Origin: Cymbomonas tetramitiformis
Taxonomy: Eukaryota > Chlorophyta > Pyramimonadophyceae > Pyramimonadales > Pyramimonadaceae
Length of the DNA: 64,000 nucleotides
Assembly: GCA_001247695.2 (NCBI GenBank)
Contig: LGRX02027229.1
Location: 1 to 64,000 of the forward strand
Direction: 5' to 3'
This document shows, piece after piece, positions 9,275-20,000 of the stretch. Position 1 is the first letter of the stretch. Every line of letters begins with the position of its first letter. Made by a program: the position numbers and the translations under genes. A model generated the notes under the pieces. That model worked only from the letters and a program-made list of their open reading frames with translations. It made no database searches and was not told where the DNA came from.

Positions 9275-11080
9275 ATGTCAGTCATAGTAGAATGTTTTGA
9301 AAAATTAAATATGACGACCACGTCGTCAAAGCCAAAAACAGGCAAAGCTAATAGGCTTGATCGTAATCCTCCCAAATCGCAAATGCCGACGTTTGATATA
9401 GGTAATTATATTAATGTCAGATCGAATTTTGAAAAGAATATTGTTTCATATTCCAAAACAATAAATCATTATTGTGCCTCGTCACGACCGGCAATGTATA
9501 AACAGACTACTGATATCGTTCACCATATAAGTAATAATGATATAATGGAATATATACAGAAAAGAATGAATTTTTTAAATAAATACGAAATTAATCTTGA
9601 TTTAATAAGCGACACTTTTGTACAAAATGTAAGAGTGCCAGGAACGGTTTATAAAGAAATTCTTTTAGAAATGTTATATTTGGTTTATTATTTGCATTTT
9701 ATAAAAACCAATCCAAGAAGTGCAACCGCTAATTTAAGATCAGCATATGAACAACATCAAAATATAATTTTACGGATAACAAATAGAGAGTTTCAAAATA
9801 ATGGTGATAATTTATTGAATTATTTAAAATACACAAACCGCTACTATAAAATTGAAAACAACGTACTAAAGGGATTTGACGCTGACACGTCAAGTACACT
9901 GGACTTGTTTTACTATTTTACCGATCTACAATTGTACGTATCAATGATAAAAAACAACATTAACCTTGAAAAGACTGAAAAAATTTTATTGGCGATTATG
10001 ATGGATAGACTGACAGTCAGTGTTGTTCGTGGTGACAATGATACACGGGATGATGCGAATGCATCACAAAAGTACAGCGAAGTTAAAACCAAAATTATTG
10101 AAATATTTGAAAATTTGCCAAGAGATAACGGTCAGCCACCAAGAGATGGAGGAAATGGACCGGGACCAGGATCGGGACCAGGAGGAGGAGGAGGAGGATT
10201 CTCAGGAAGAGGAGGAGGATTCTCAGGAGGAAGAGGAGAAGGAGGAGGAGGAGGAGGAGGAGATGCAGGAAATGGAGGAGGAGGAGGATTCTCAGGAGAA
10301 AGGGGAGCAGGAGCATCAGGAAGTAACCCATCACCACCGGAAAATGGAAGAAAAAGAGTATCTAGACCAGGATCAGGAGAAATAGCAAGAAACGCGGAAA
10401 TAAATAGACAATCTGACAGTCAAATGGACCAAATGGGAGATTTGGCCGATTTTTGGGACATTAACGATTCTTTAGAATATACACCAACTGAAGCATTACC
10501 GATAGGACAAGCAGGAAGAGAAGGAATAGGAGGATTATTAGCATTGCCATTGCCAACAGAAGCAGTATCCACTGGCGCAAATTTGTCGAACAATGTAGGA
10601 GCAGCATCCATTGAATTATCTCCAATGATTAGGGGACAAGCAGGAAGAGAAGGAATAGGAGGATTATTAGCATTGCCATTGCCAATAGAAGCAGTATCCA
10701 ATGGCGCAAATTTGTCGAACAATGTAGGAGCAGCATCCATTGAATTATCTCCAATAATTAGGGGAAATCCTGAAATGTCTTCAACACTAAACGGCGTATT
10801 GCCAAATCTTCCCGAAGGCGCACCACCCGGAGCCAACGGAGAATTCAAGGAAAGACCGCAAAAAATGTTGAGAGAACAACCCACAGAATATAAGACGGAT
10901 GTACCAATTACGGAAGCAGCGCAGTCACCTGCATCAGCTGCACAACAACAAGCTGCACAACAACAAGCTGACGATACACTCAGACGCAGTGCACGAGAGA
11001 GAACAAACGCTCAAAAAACAACTGTTGATCCTCGAACAGGTCAATATGTACTCGAAGATGTTTCAAAACTTAACAATTAA
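9275..11080 (+). CDS. Unknown AT-rich protein with Gly-rich and duplicated segments (601 aa)
   Basis: The N-terminal ~285 residues form a helical domain unique to this window and shared with the shorter gene at 11343 (common strings FYYFT, VVRGDNDTR, LPRD). A Gly-rich region at about residues 285-365 follows. Next come two near-identical copies of a 43-residue unit (GQAGREGIGGLLALPLP...), then a Gln/Ala tail. No known domain is recognised. The layout (folded domain plus long disordered tail) would suit a structural or tegument-like protein, but that is a guess. ATG at 9275 is preferred for the upstream TATAAATA; an internal ATG lies at 9311. Confidence 0.75.
   Translation: MSVIVECFEKLNMTTTSSKPKTGKANRLDRNPPKSQMPTFDIGNYINVRSNFEKNIVSYSKTINHYCASSRPAMYKQTTDIVHHISNNDIMEYIQKRMNFLNKYEINLDLISDTFVQNVRVPGTVYKEILLEMLYLVYYLHFIKTNPRSATANLRSAYEQHQNIILRITNREFQNNGDNLLNYLKYTNRYYKIENNVLKGFDADTSSTLDLFYYFTDLQLYVSMIKNNINLEKTEKILLAIMMDRLTVSVVRGDNDTRDDANASQKYSEVKTKIIEIFENLPRDNGQPPRDGGNGPGPGSGPGGGGGGFSGRGGGFSGGRGEGGGGGGGDAGNGGGGGFSGERGAGASGSNPSPPENGRKRVSRPGSGEIARNAEINRQSDSQMDQMGDLADFWDINDSLEYTPTEALPIGQAGREGIGGLLALPLPTEAVSTGANLSNNVGAASIELSPMIRGQAGREGIGGLLALPLPIEAVSNGANLSNNVGAASIELSPIIRGNPEMSSTLNGVLPNLPEGAPPGANGEFKERPQKMLREQPTEYKTDVPITEAAQSPASAAQQQAAQQQADDTLRRSARERTNAQKTTVDPRTGQYVLEDVSKLNN
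10501..10764 (+). repeat. Direct duplication of ~130 bp inside the 9275 gene
   Basis: Two adjacent copies encode GQAGREGIGGLLALPLP followed by ANLSNNVGAASIELSP, differing by only a few bases, which indicates a recent in-frame duplication. Confidence 0.85.
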
Positions 11081-11161
11081 TTTTCAATCCTTACGTCAAT
11101 TACAATAAATTATCTTGTGACACTTCAAAATTATCCTGCGAGAATATTACTTACATTCAGT

Positions 11162-11287
11162 CAGTCACCACCAGGAGGATCCGGAGGAAGATCCGGTCAA
11201 CCACCAGAAGAAAACACATATCAGTCAACAAGATTTGGATTTGGTCAGCAAGCTTCTTTGTTAGGTAAACAAAACATGCGAGTTTAA
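11162..11287 (+). pseudogene. Remnant C-terminal tail of a third paralog
   Basis: A 41-residue open stretch (QSPPGGSGGRSGQPPEENTY...) ending in TAA lacks a start and any folded domain, but has the Gly/Pro-rich tail style of the genes on either side. It lies between the 601-aa gene and its 236-aa relative. I read it as what is left of another tandem copy. It could also be part of a longer 5' region of the next gene. Confidence 0.4.
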
Positions 11288-11342
11288 GAAGAGGAATGCA
11301 GTCCAACTAAATCAAAAAAAAAAATATTTTAACAGTGTAGAA

Positions 11343-12053
11343 ATGTCAAATGGACTTCCCTCCAGAATTGGAGGGCAAACCGTGAAAGAGGAGGTAGAAC
11401 TTTCTTCGAACAGCGCTAATCTATTAAAATTTGCCGGTTTTACAAATCGCTACTATAAGCGCATACTTGCACCCGGTATCCCAGCAGATGATAAAATATT
11501 ATTTGACGGCGATACGTCTAGCGCGCTGGAGTTGTTCTACTATTTTACCGAATTACAATTGTGCGTATCAATGGTGATAAACCAAGAAAACCCTGAAAAA
11601 ATTGAAAAATTTATGTTGCGGGTTTTGATGAATAAACTGAAAGTCAATGTCGTTCGTGGAGATAATGATACACGGAGTGATGTGTCATTAATAAATGCTT
11701 CACAACAGTACAATCAAATCAAAGAAAAAATATTTGATATGTTTTTAAAATTGCCACGAGACGAAAGAATCGGTCAGCCACAAGGAAAGCAACCACCAGA
11801 AGGTCCAAGAGGTGGAGGTGTAGGAGGAGAAGGAGATATTGGAGGAGGAATGGAAGCAGGACCATCAACAAAAGGAGGAGGAGTAGTACCTGAAGAAGAA
11901 AATAAAGAAGAATACAGAGAAAAATCCAAAGCAAGAAAAAGACTTTTATCTTTTGGGAGTGACGTGCAAGCAGCAATAGCCGCGGTATCAACATTGCCTA
12001 GTCTAGCTAGTAACGAATTAATTTTTCAAAGAGACCCAGACAAACCCCTCTGA
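11343..12053 (+). CDS. Truncated paralog of the 9275 gene (236 aa)
   Basis: Residues ~20-150 align by eye with residues ~185-290 of the upstream 601-aa protein: NRYYK, DTSSALELFYYFTELQL, VVRGDNDTR and LPRD are shared or nearly so. The first ~180 residues of the longer protein are missing. A Gly-rich segment and a short basic tail follow. It may be a functional short paralog or a decaying duplicate. The first ATG, at 11343, lies just after an A-rich run; no canonical TATAAATA is close. Confidence 0.65.
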   Translation: MSNGLPSRIGGQTVKEEVELSSNSANLLKFAGFTNRYYKRILAPGIPADDKILFDGDTSSALELFYYFTELQLCVSMVINQENPEKIEKFMLRVLMNKLKVNVVRGDNDTRSDVSLINASQQYNQIKEKIFDMFLKLPRDERIGQPQGKQPPEGPRGGGVGGEGDIGGGMEAGPSTKGGGVVPEEENKEEYREKSKARKRLLSFGSDVQAAIAAVSTLPSLASNELIFQRDPDKPL

Positions 12054-12121
12054 ATGTGATAAGGTGACCAGAAAATGAATGGCGAGCCTAAGCTGTCGCC
12101 CAGCCTCAAATGGAAATGCGC

Positions 12122-12583
12122 TCACTGCCCGACGCGGATCATGACGCATTCCGCCACGTTCGCGCGACTGCCGCACCGCACCGTCCGCACCGCGAAGGTC
12201 ACCTTCGTACCCACGTCCGCGTACCGACCGCGCACGCTGCGCAGCGTCACAAAACTGTCGGCCGACGGCCATACCACGTCGGGCCTCTTGCGGCGTAGGA
12301 GAGCGTCGTACTGCGCGCCGTCCGCGACGCGGGTGATCTGCACGCGCAGATCCGGCGCCGAGCGTCCGTCATCCTCGGGCTCGCCGTCGTTGCGTGGTTG
12401 CCAGTAAGCGAAATCGGTGTGTCCGAACCGCCCGTGCCCCGCAGCGCGCGGATTTTCCGCCAACGAACGCGCTAGCTGCTCTTCCCGGATACGACGGCGC
12501 GCGTACACGCCACGGTCCCGCCGCTTCGACACGACGCGGGCCCAGGCCTTGCTGGCCCGGCGCGCACGGCTGTTGTGATCCAT
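12122..12583 (-). CDS. Basic protein of unknown function (153 aa)
   Basis: Very Arg-rich N-terminal ~45 residues, then a more mixed domain with alternating hydrophobic residues suggesting beta strands near the C-terminus. The ATG at 12583 is supported by a TATAAATA on this strand at 12604-12611, although only 20 nt away. Opposite-strand ORFs here are GC shadows. A nucleic-acid-binding role is possible from charge alone; no family recognised. Confidence 0.55.
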   Translation of the reverse strand: MDHNSRARRASKAWARVVSKRRDRGVYARRRIREEQLARSLAENPRAAGHGRFGHTDFAYWQPRNDGEPEDDGRSAPDLRVQITRVADGAQYDALLRRKRPDVVWPSADSFVTLRSVRGRYADVGTKVTFAVRTVRCGSRANVAECVMIRVGQ

Positions 12584-12735
12584 GCGCAAGGGTCAGGGTA
12601 AAATATTTATACGAATGCTGAACAAAAAACACTTACAATTTTTCTAAAGATGGCTTATGCCCGTATTGGTTCCGCGATGGATCTTTTAAAGTTTTGTCTC
12701 CAACATCACTTCTAATGCTGCGATCGACCGTGCGC

Positions 12736-14036
12736 CTAATGGAAACCCTCTAAGCTGTGGCGGAGTATATGCTGACGGTGATTCTCCAGATGATCCCCAA
12801 GCCTTTCGTTCTCCGCGCGAATAGAATCCATCTTGGAAAGCTCCTTCTTATGCTTTTCCGCTTGCATCTGGAGTTTTGCAGTTTGCTGTTCCAGGCTCTT
12901 ACACTTGCCTCGAAGCTCCGCGGCTTTCTTGACCGCTTCATCTCGCTGCGTCGTGTGTTGGCGAAGCTCTCGTATTACGTACGCGTTCTTCTCGTTGATC
13001 GTTTTCAGGTGGGTAATTTTCTCCTCCAGTCTGCGAACACGCTTCTGGTGCGCGGTCTCCGCGCGGCTTATCTCGTCACGCTGGCGTTTGCGCGTGACGG
13101 CATGTTCCCGCTTCAGTCGATTAATCGGTTCGGAAACGGCTTGCTGAGTCTCCGGTGACGCCCAAAACGCAGCGAAGCTACGCTCGCGCTCTTCGAGAAG
13201 GATCGACCTCAGCCTTCTTCTGTCCATGGTAATATCGGAGGAATTGACCGCAGGACACTCGGTCTCTACGTGCTCCAGTAAGTCCTGAGGGGTGCGCTCC
13301 GTGTCGTCGGTACACAAAGGGCAGTCTTGACACTTGGTGTGATAAAAATCGTGCCGTAAGCTGTCGTCTTGCTCTATTCTCAGTCGTTTCCCCCTGCACA
13401 TTGAACAGCGATTGGAATTGAATTTGGAAAAGCATTCCGAGCACTCCAGATGCTGCGGGGATTTGTTCTCGCACGTCTGATAGAGTTTCACGTCTTCCTT
13501 CACATGCACTTTGCAAACCGAGCAGTACGACCGCGACATGATGATTCGTGTAATGTTGCAGAGGTTTTTTTGGAGCTCGTCATTCGCCGCCACTTGCGAT
13601 AGCTTCTCCGCGTATTTTGGTATGGGTTCGTAGAACTTTTTCGTCGGCAAAGTATCCGTGTCAATACAGATGCTCGATAGACTTTCCGTGTGAGCCTTAA
13701 GTATGCCGACCATGGTCTGACCGTCGTCACTAAGTCCGGATTCATCGGAAACGTACCCGTCGAAAATCGCGGTGTTTTGGTGAGTTTGAAGGGGTAAATT
13801 GGAATTGTACGCAGGTGAGGTGGGACTGTACGCGGGTGAGGTGGGACTGTACGCGGGTGAGGTGGGGCCGCTGCGGGCAAGGTGGGGCCCAGCCTGTGAG
13901 CCGAGGTGGGACTGTGCGTGGGTAAAGTAGATGTGCGCGCGGGCGACGTGGGGCTGTACGCGGCTGACTCGACACTGTAATTGTGAAGGGTCGATACGCG
14001 AGCATAGGCCCTGACGCTGATTCCGGCGCTACTCAT
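12736..14036 (-). pseudogene. RING-like, zinc-finger and coiled-coil protein with RNA Pol II CTD-like heptads; one frameshift
   Basis: The ATG at 14036 opens a Ser/Pro/Thr-rich N-terminus containing YSPTSPA. The frame changes near 13855-13920, and the next frame carries three consecutive YSPTSPA heptads (13810-13870), matching the Pol II CTD consensus except for the last residue. A RING-like cysteine set (CSVC ... H..CSEC ... CSMC) comes next, then a second Cys/His cluster (CQDCPLC ... H...C). The last ~150 residues are coiled coil. RING + zinc finger + coiled coil recalls TRAF-type ubiquitin ligases. The heptads in both frames argue for one gene broken by an indel in repetitive GC-rich DNA. 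A downstream product from the internal ATG at 13713 would keep RING and coiled coil. Confidence 0.65.
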
Positions 14037-14335
14037 GGCTGTAGGTGTTTGCTTGTGTTCTGTCAGTGGTTTCAATAAAATGAATCATTTTTTGGGTTCG
14101 AGGGCTGTATATACCTTCAACGCCACAAATTTTTAATCGTCTCAAAAATTATAAACCAGTCGATCGTGCGCACGTCGCGCAAACCTTACGCGGTTCCGTT
14201 TTGTTCTGCGCGTCTCTACGTGTGCCAAATACGTCGTCATTTCCTTTATTGAGTTTGGCCTGCGGTGATCGCGACGCGAGGTTTATTTTACCGCCGATCG
14301 GGGTTTTCTGGGTTGAAACGCAACGCCAGCGCCCC

Positions 14336-16984
14336 ATGTCTTCAGTGATTGCCGCATCGCACGTCGTCGCGGGTATGCTCAACGCGTATTACGATGACGC
14401 GGATCGTCTGACGGATCGCACCGTCGGCTGGAAGCGCATCCGCGACGGCGAGGAGACGCGTTGCGCGGTGGAGCTGTACGTGAATTCGACGCTGGAGCGA
14501 ACGGCTCAGCACTTTGCGGTTCTCCTGTGCGATGCCAAAGCGATTCGCGCGTTCGCCAGGATACTGCATCGGGATGCTTCTGACCGCGCGATCGCTGCGC
14601 ACGTACGCGTGAATAAGTCGAGGCCGACCGTGCTGCGATTGGAACTGGAAAGCGCCGATACGAGCGCGGCGACTTTGGCGACGGAGCTGCGGCGTTGCGT
14701 ACTGACGACACGGGGCGAGAGGGTGCGGCGGATGCACGATGCGGTGGATTCGTGCCTGCGCGAAACGCTGCTTTCGCACGCTTCGGTGGTGCACGTGCTG
14801 CTTCCGCTTCACATCGCGAGCACGCTCGGGGTCGACGCGGTGGCGTGGCAGAGACACTTAATCTCGCGCTCGTTCGAGGTTGCTTTGATTAGACCGGATC
14901 ACATGCACGGCGATTTTATACTGACGGTGCCCGTGCTGGGCGCCTTTGACGAGAGCGGCGAGATCTCGCTCGTGACGGAATGCATCCAAATGCACGTCCG
15001 TTTCGACCGCGTTCGGCAATTCTGGATTCACGATTTCGTGTCCGCGTCGCGGAGGGCCAGCGTCGCAGCTTCCATCGTGAGCGATCTGATCGCCGAGCAA
15101 GTCAGACGGGTGCTGCGCATCCAAACCGCTAGCAAGCCGCCGCGTCGCATCGTCAGGGGGAACCATAAGTCGGGCTACCTATGGTATCTGGACACCGTTT
15201 CGAAAGGGGTTGGGTGCAAAGAGGCGGCGGTACGCGACGATCGGAGCGCTTCCGGCGTTGCGAAGCTTATTGGGGATTGCCTGCTACCTTCCACGTGCGA
15301 CACGTTTCTGCGTCTGCAAGGCAGCGACGATTGTCTGGATACCCGTTGCGATCGTAGCGTCAGCAGGGCGCCGTGCATTAAAACTGCCGCCACGGATGTG
15401 CTAAATCCGTCGGTGCTGTACGGGCAGTACCGTAACATGCTCAAACAACAGTTCAAGGGGTTTTCGGCAACGACAGGCCACGAAATGGACCACTCCATTC
15501 ACGGCACGGGCAAGTCCCTCACGCGGATGCTGCGCGCCGTAAGATTGCTGGACGCGAGCACCCGTCTGACTGCGGTGTATCACGGTCATACGCGCGTCGA
15601 CCCGGAGGAGGGCCGGCGTCGCGCGTGTCAGCCCGTGCTGGTCACCATGCACATCGACCGCGTCCAAACATTTACCGATGCGGTGTCGCTCAGTTCGATC
15701 ATCGGGCGCAAAATTGCCACCCGTCCTTGGTACGCGCACGATTGCGACAGCCACTCCGAGGCGATTACCATCTACAGCCAGAAGCAAATGAGCGTGGCGC
15801 GCGACGTGCGTTCGTGCAGGAACAACCGAATGGTCTGGTACGTAGCGACGCACGACTCGCCGAAGCTGCAGGTTCTTCTGACGCCGGTAGGTGTTGAAAT
15901 GACCACCGCGCGAGCCTCGTGCGCGCACACCTACAACCGACTCTGCGACGCGAAGCTGTGGCCGCAGAACAGCATGGCGCACGCGGAGTGCATCGCGGAG
16001 GGGGACAAGCCCGCGTTCAAGCATCACGCGAAGACCGCTGCGAACGAGTACCGGTCTCGTCCCGGCGATGCCTCCGATCCGGAAACTCAGATCCGCGCGT
16101 ACGAGCTGCTCGAGCACTGCCGCTTGGACATGGCCGTCGCGATCTGCGAAAACGTGTTCAACATTCCCGTGCACGTCGTCGATGGTGGTCTGGCGGAAAC
16201 GGTGCAACGACGCTGTCGCTGGTACGCGCACACCAACGGCATCGGAGTACGCAAAGCCTTCCGCGGCGACGGAGGAGTGATGTGGCAGCTGGCCATGAAC
16301 AACGTGGCTTGCACCAAGCCCGCCCTGAGACCGACCGTCGCCGATTTCGAAAAGTGTCCTCCGCACGCGTACCTTAGCATGCACGAGTCCTTGTATCACG
16401 CGGTACGGATCTGCGCGGTCCGCTGGCCCGGCGTTTGCACGCAGCCGCCGGACTTGGACCATCTGCACGCGGCCGATGAGGCAGAACGAAATTCGGACTT
16501 TCAATGCCTGCGCTCGGGTATGGTGGACACAGTGCCGGTCGAGCGACTGCGCAAGTACAAGACTGCCCATGCCAATCTGGAGTCGGCCGCGGACAGCGTG
16601 TGGGTATATTCGCGAGTCTGCGTGTACCCGGCGCGAGAGCACCTGACCGATGAGATGCATACTTCGCGCGGTAGATGCGGCACCGTGCGCATGCACGCCT
16701 GCAGTTTGCGATGGTATCGCCGTTCGTGCGGAGCGCCCGAGGTCAGGATCGTGCCGCATCAAAAGGATCAGCAATGCATACCCGGCCTGCGCGTGTCGGT
16801 GGATGACGCTCCGCACGACCAAGTTGCAAACGGCACGGGTTACGATGTGCCCGGCAATATTGACCAGGGCCGAATCGTGTCGGACGAGGGCGGATTTCTG
16901 CTCACCAACGTAGCGTTGGACGCTTTAGTAACCGCGCGCTGTGAGTTAAAAAATGTGGTTGTGCATCTGTTGCTGGTGCCCTAG
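14336..16984 (+). CDS. Large unknown protein (882 aa)
   Basis: Starts MSSVIAASHVVAGML at the first ATG; the frame is open upstream to about 14201. The protein is rich in Arg, Ala, Cys and His with no transmembrane segment. I recognise no Walker, polymerase, nuclease or portal motif. Size and position would suit a conserved virion or replication protein, but nothing in the sequence settles this. A TTATAAACC element at 14149-14158 is a plausible promoter with a long leader. AATAAA at 17018-17023 follows the stop and overlaps the promoter zone of the next gene. Large antisense ORFs (for example 15401-16822) are shadows of the GC-rich code. Confidence 0.75.
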   Translation: MSSVIAASHVVAGMLNAYYDDADRLTDRTVGWKRIRDGEETRCAVELYVNSTLERTAQHFAVLLCDAKAIRAFARILHRDASDRAIAAHVRVNKSRPTVLRLELESADTSAATLATELRRCVLTTRGERVRRMHDAVDSCLRETLLSHASVVHVLLPLHIASTLGVDAVAWQRHLISRSFEVALIRPDHMHGDFILTVPVLGAFDESGEISLVTECIQMHVRFDRVRQFWIHDFVSASRRASVAASIVSDLIAEQVRRVLRIQTASKPPRRIVRGNHKSGYLWYLDTVSKGVGCKEAAVRDDRSASGVAKLIGDCLLPSTCDTFLRLQGSDDCLDTRCDRSVSRAPCIKTAATDVLNPSVLYGQYRNMLKQQFKGFSATTGHEMDHSIHGTGKSLTRMLRAVRLLDASTRLTAVYHGHTRVDPEEGRRRACQPVLVTMHIDRVQTFTDAVSLSSIIGRKIATRPWYAHDCDSHSEAITIYSQKQMSVARDVRSCRNNRMVWYVATHDSPKLQVLLTPVGVEMTTARASCAHTYNRLCDAKLWPQNSMAHAECIAEGDKPAFKHHAKTAANEYRSRPGDASDPETQIRAYELLEHCRLDMAVAICENVFNIPVHVVDGGLAETVQRRCRWYAHTNGIGVRKAFRGDGGVMWQLAMNNVACTKPALRPTVADFEKCPPHAYLSMHESLYHAVRICAVRWPGVCTQPPDLDHLHAADEAERNSDFQCLRSGMVDTVPVERLRKYKTAHANLESAADSVWVYSRVCVYPAREHLTDEMHTSRGRCGTVRMHACSLRWYRRSCGAPEVRIVPHQKDQQCIPGLRVSVDDAPHDQVANGTGYDVPGNIDQGRIVSDEGGFLLTNVALDALVTARCELKNVVVHLLLVP

Positions 16985-16998
16985 ACTGTTTTATAAGA

Positions 16999-17006
16999 TA
17001 TAAATA
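16999..17006 (+). promoter_or_regulatory. TATAAATA element of the 17071 gene
   Basis: TATAAATA 64 nt before the ATG; AATAAA for the previous gene lies just downstream, at 17018-17023. Confidence 0.65.
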
Positions 17007-17070
17007 CGTTTTGTGTAAATAAATCTGCTTCTTGACGAATTTGATTTAACAAACAACGTAATCGCGCAAT

Positions 17071-20000
17071 ATGAGCCCGTACCTAATACTCTTCGCGGTA
17101 AGCGCATTATCATTATGTTTCACAGCAGGTATGGTTACCCTCATTGTGCATTTGGGCAAAGAGGATGCGAGTAACCCTTCATCGGTTTATTATCCGGTTA
17201 ACATCACATATCCGCCTCCTCCTACTTCTCCGCCTCCGCCTGTTTTTCCGCCTCTTACTGTCTCCTTGCCACTTTCTCCTAATAGCCCGCCTTCGCCGTT
17301 ACCACCCCCTCCGCGTTTGCCTCCACCCCTGCTGCCCAGTCCACCCCCGCCGCCGCCTCCCAACAACCCGCCCAAGCACCCAAACCCGCCATCACCATCA
17401 CCCTCCGCCCAATCCACCACCGTGTCCACGACCTCCCCCGCGCGCCTCCGCCGCCCCCGCCGCCACGCCCCGCCTCCGCCGCGACCGCCTCCCCTTCGCC
17501 CGAGCCACCGCCACCCTCGTCGCCTCCTCCGCCGACCACGACGTTGACTTACACTAGCGGCGTCACGAACATCACGTACCAGAAGGCCACGGCGGACGGC
17601 GAGTGGATGTGCGTCAACTTTTACGCCGACGACTACCCTGCGAACACAACATCCGTCGCCGTGCAGCACGACGAGGTACCTCAAGGGGCCGTGTCGACCT
17701 ACACGCAGTTTCTGTTGGACGGGAACAGCACCGGCACCACTCGCTCGGCGTGCCTCTTCGACACGCGAGGCGTTTACAGCACGCGCATCACAGTCACGCA
17801 GATCGACGAGCTCACGGGCGACGCCGCGCACGTCACATCCGAATACCGTTTCCACATCGTCGACCCGAGTCCACCGCCACCGATGCCCCCGCCCCGCCTC
17901 CTTCCCCGCCCCACCCCCACCTCCGAAACCGATGCCGCCTCCATGCTCCCCCCGCCGCCGCCCAGCCCTCCACCCCCACAATCGATCCGACGCGTGCCGG
18001 AGAGGGAATGAACGCCGCGGTGTACGGGTATCAGTGCGCGATGATGCCGGTGCCTGCGAACGCGGTTTACGGTCACATTGTGTATAACCTGACGTCCACG
18101 ACCCACATCTCAAACAGCGCTGACCTGCAGTCGCGCACGCTGCACGCCAGTACGTACTGCAACGCGTCGTCCAAACCGGTTCACAGCGCACCGCTGAACG
18201 CCACATGCGCGAACGCGACCGGAGTGCCTGCGTGGTCCATCTGCCCGATCAACGGTCAGCCCTGGCCCGCGATGCAGGAGTACACGGTGGACAGCGTCGT
18301 GAGCGTGTCCAGCAACTGGACATCCGTCATCGCCGGATACGGGGAAGGATACAGAACGCAGCAATACCGGTCCTTGATTTACACCATCACCGCGCCCAGC
18401 CCACCTCCGCCGCCTTTGCCACCGTGCCCGCATCCGCCACCGCCTCGCTCGCCGCCGCTTCCCTTCCCGCCGCCGCCAGCGCAGCCGCCGCCGAGTCCGA
18501 GTCCGCCCCCGTTGCCGGCGCTCAACTTCAGCGGTCAGTCCGTGGTCACCGTGACGACGGTCGACGCCAACAGCGACGGATACGAGGTGGTCACCGTGCC
18601 TCTGCCGAACGGCACCACCACCGTCAACTACACCGTGATCGACACGAGCACGAGCGAGGTGCTGTACTCCGCCTACATTGCCGACGTGTCCGCGTCGTCG
18701 GCGCTCGTGCTGCAGTTGCCGTACGGCGGCAGTTCCATCAGCGGGTGGTTGACCATGGAAACGGACCCCACGACGCAGTACACCTTCGCGCAGGACGTGG
18801 TGTTGCTGCACACGCCTCCGCCTCCGCCCTCATCCCCTCCTCCGCTACCGTCCCCTCCGCCACCCAGCCCGTCGCCGCCCAGTCCGCCCGAGCCGTCCCC
18901 GCCCCCGTCCCCGCTGCCACCGGGCTACTTCGACGAATGCCCGAGCGACGATTGGTTCCGCCTGGACGACGTCGGCACGGAGCGGCTGTCGACCTGCTAC
19001 CGCGTTATAGGAGTCATCGGTATCGACTTCTACCACGCCAACTATCTCTGCAGCACGCTCGACGCGTCGGCGCGAGCACGACTGGCCACCTTTGGCACGC
19101 AGGACGAGCGTGACCGTGTTCACACGCGCCTGACCAGCAACGGCGTGAACGCGAGCGGCATGTGGTACGGAGGCACCACGGACTCGCAGTACCTTTACGA
19201 GAATGCAAACCCCGCTCACCCTCCGTATTATGGGGACGCGCAGTGGTACGCCAACGCGACGTCGGCGCACTCGAAGTTCTGGTGGCTGACCGCCGATGAC
19301 GCATGGGATGCGGACTACTACACGCAGCAGCGAGGGGCGACCATCACCTCGCCGGCCTTGTACTGCACGATCGGCGATTATCAGCGCGGCATCCACGCCA
19401 CCAAAAACTCTTACAGCAACGCCGTGATCGCGCAGGACTGCGAGAATGTCGCTGACACGCGCGGGGCCGTCTGCGAGATGCACGTGACGCGACGTTCCCC
19501 CCCGCCCCCGCCTCCTCCGCTTCCGCCTCCATCGCCGATGCCGCCGCCTTTGCAGGAGATGTCGATCACTCTGAACAGCACCGAGATCATCGACGTGAAC
19601 CGCACCGGCACGGTGACCTGCCTGCGGCCCGCGAACATGACGGACCCGCCGTCATTCGTGTCGGAGATCGAGGTGGTGCACGCGTCCACCCCCAACGCGT
19701 CCGCCTTCCGGGACCGCGTGGCGTTCGTGTACCCGGACCCCAGCACGGGGCGCTTCGTCAACTTCACCACCAACGCATACTGCGTCTTCGACGCGCCCGG
19801 CCTGTACGACCTTCGAATGCGCCTGCATTTTGCGCAGACCATGCCCGGTGGCCAAAATTTCATGGATCTCAACTTCCTGATCAATTTGCTGAACAGCGCG
19901 GACAACCCTTACGATCCCGCCAGCGGCGATGACCGCTCCGACGAGAGTCTCGTCTTCCATGGGTGCCGGTGGAACGTGCACAGCCAAACGTGCGACACCG

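Noticed and set aside
15401..16822. 473-codon minus-strand ORF
   Set aside because: Shadow of the GC-rich 882-aa gene; Arg/His/Val-rich composition without domains and no promoter.
17190..18206. Minus-strand Gly/Arg-rich ORF
   Set aside because: Antisense of the Pro-rich linkers of the lectin glycoprotein.
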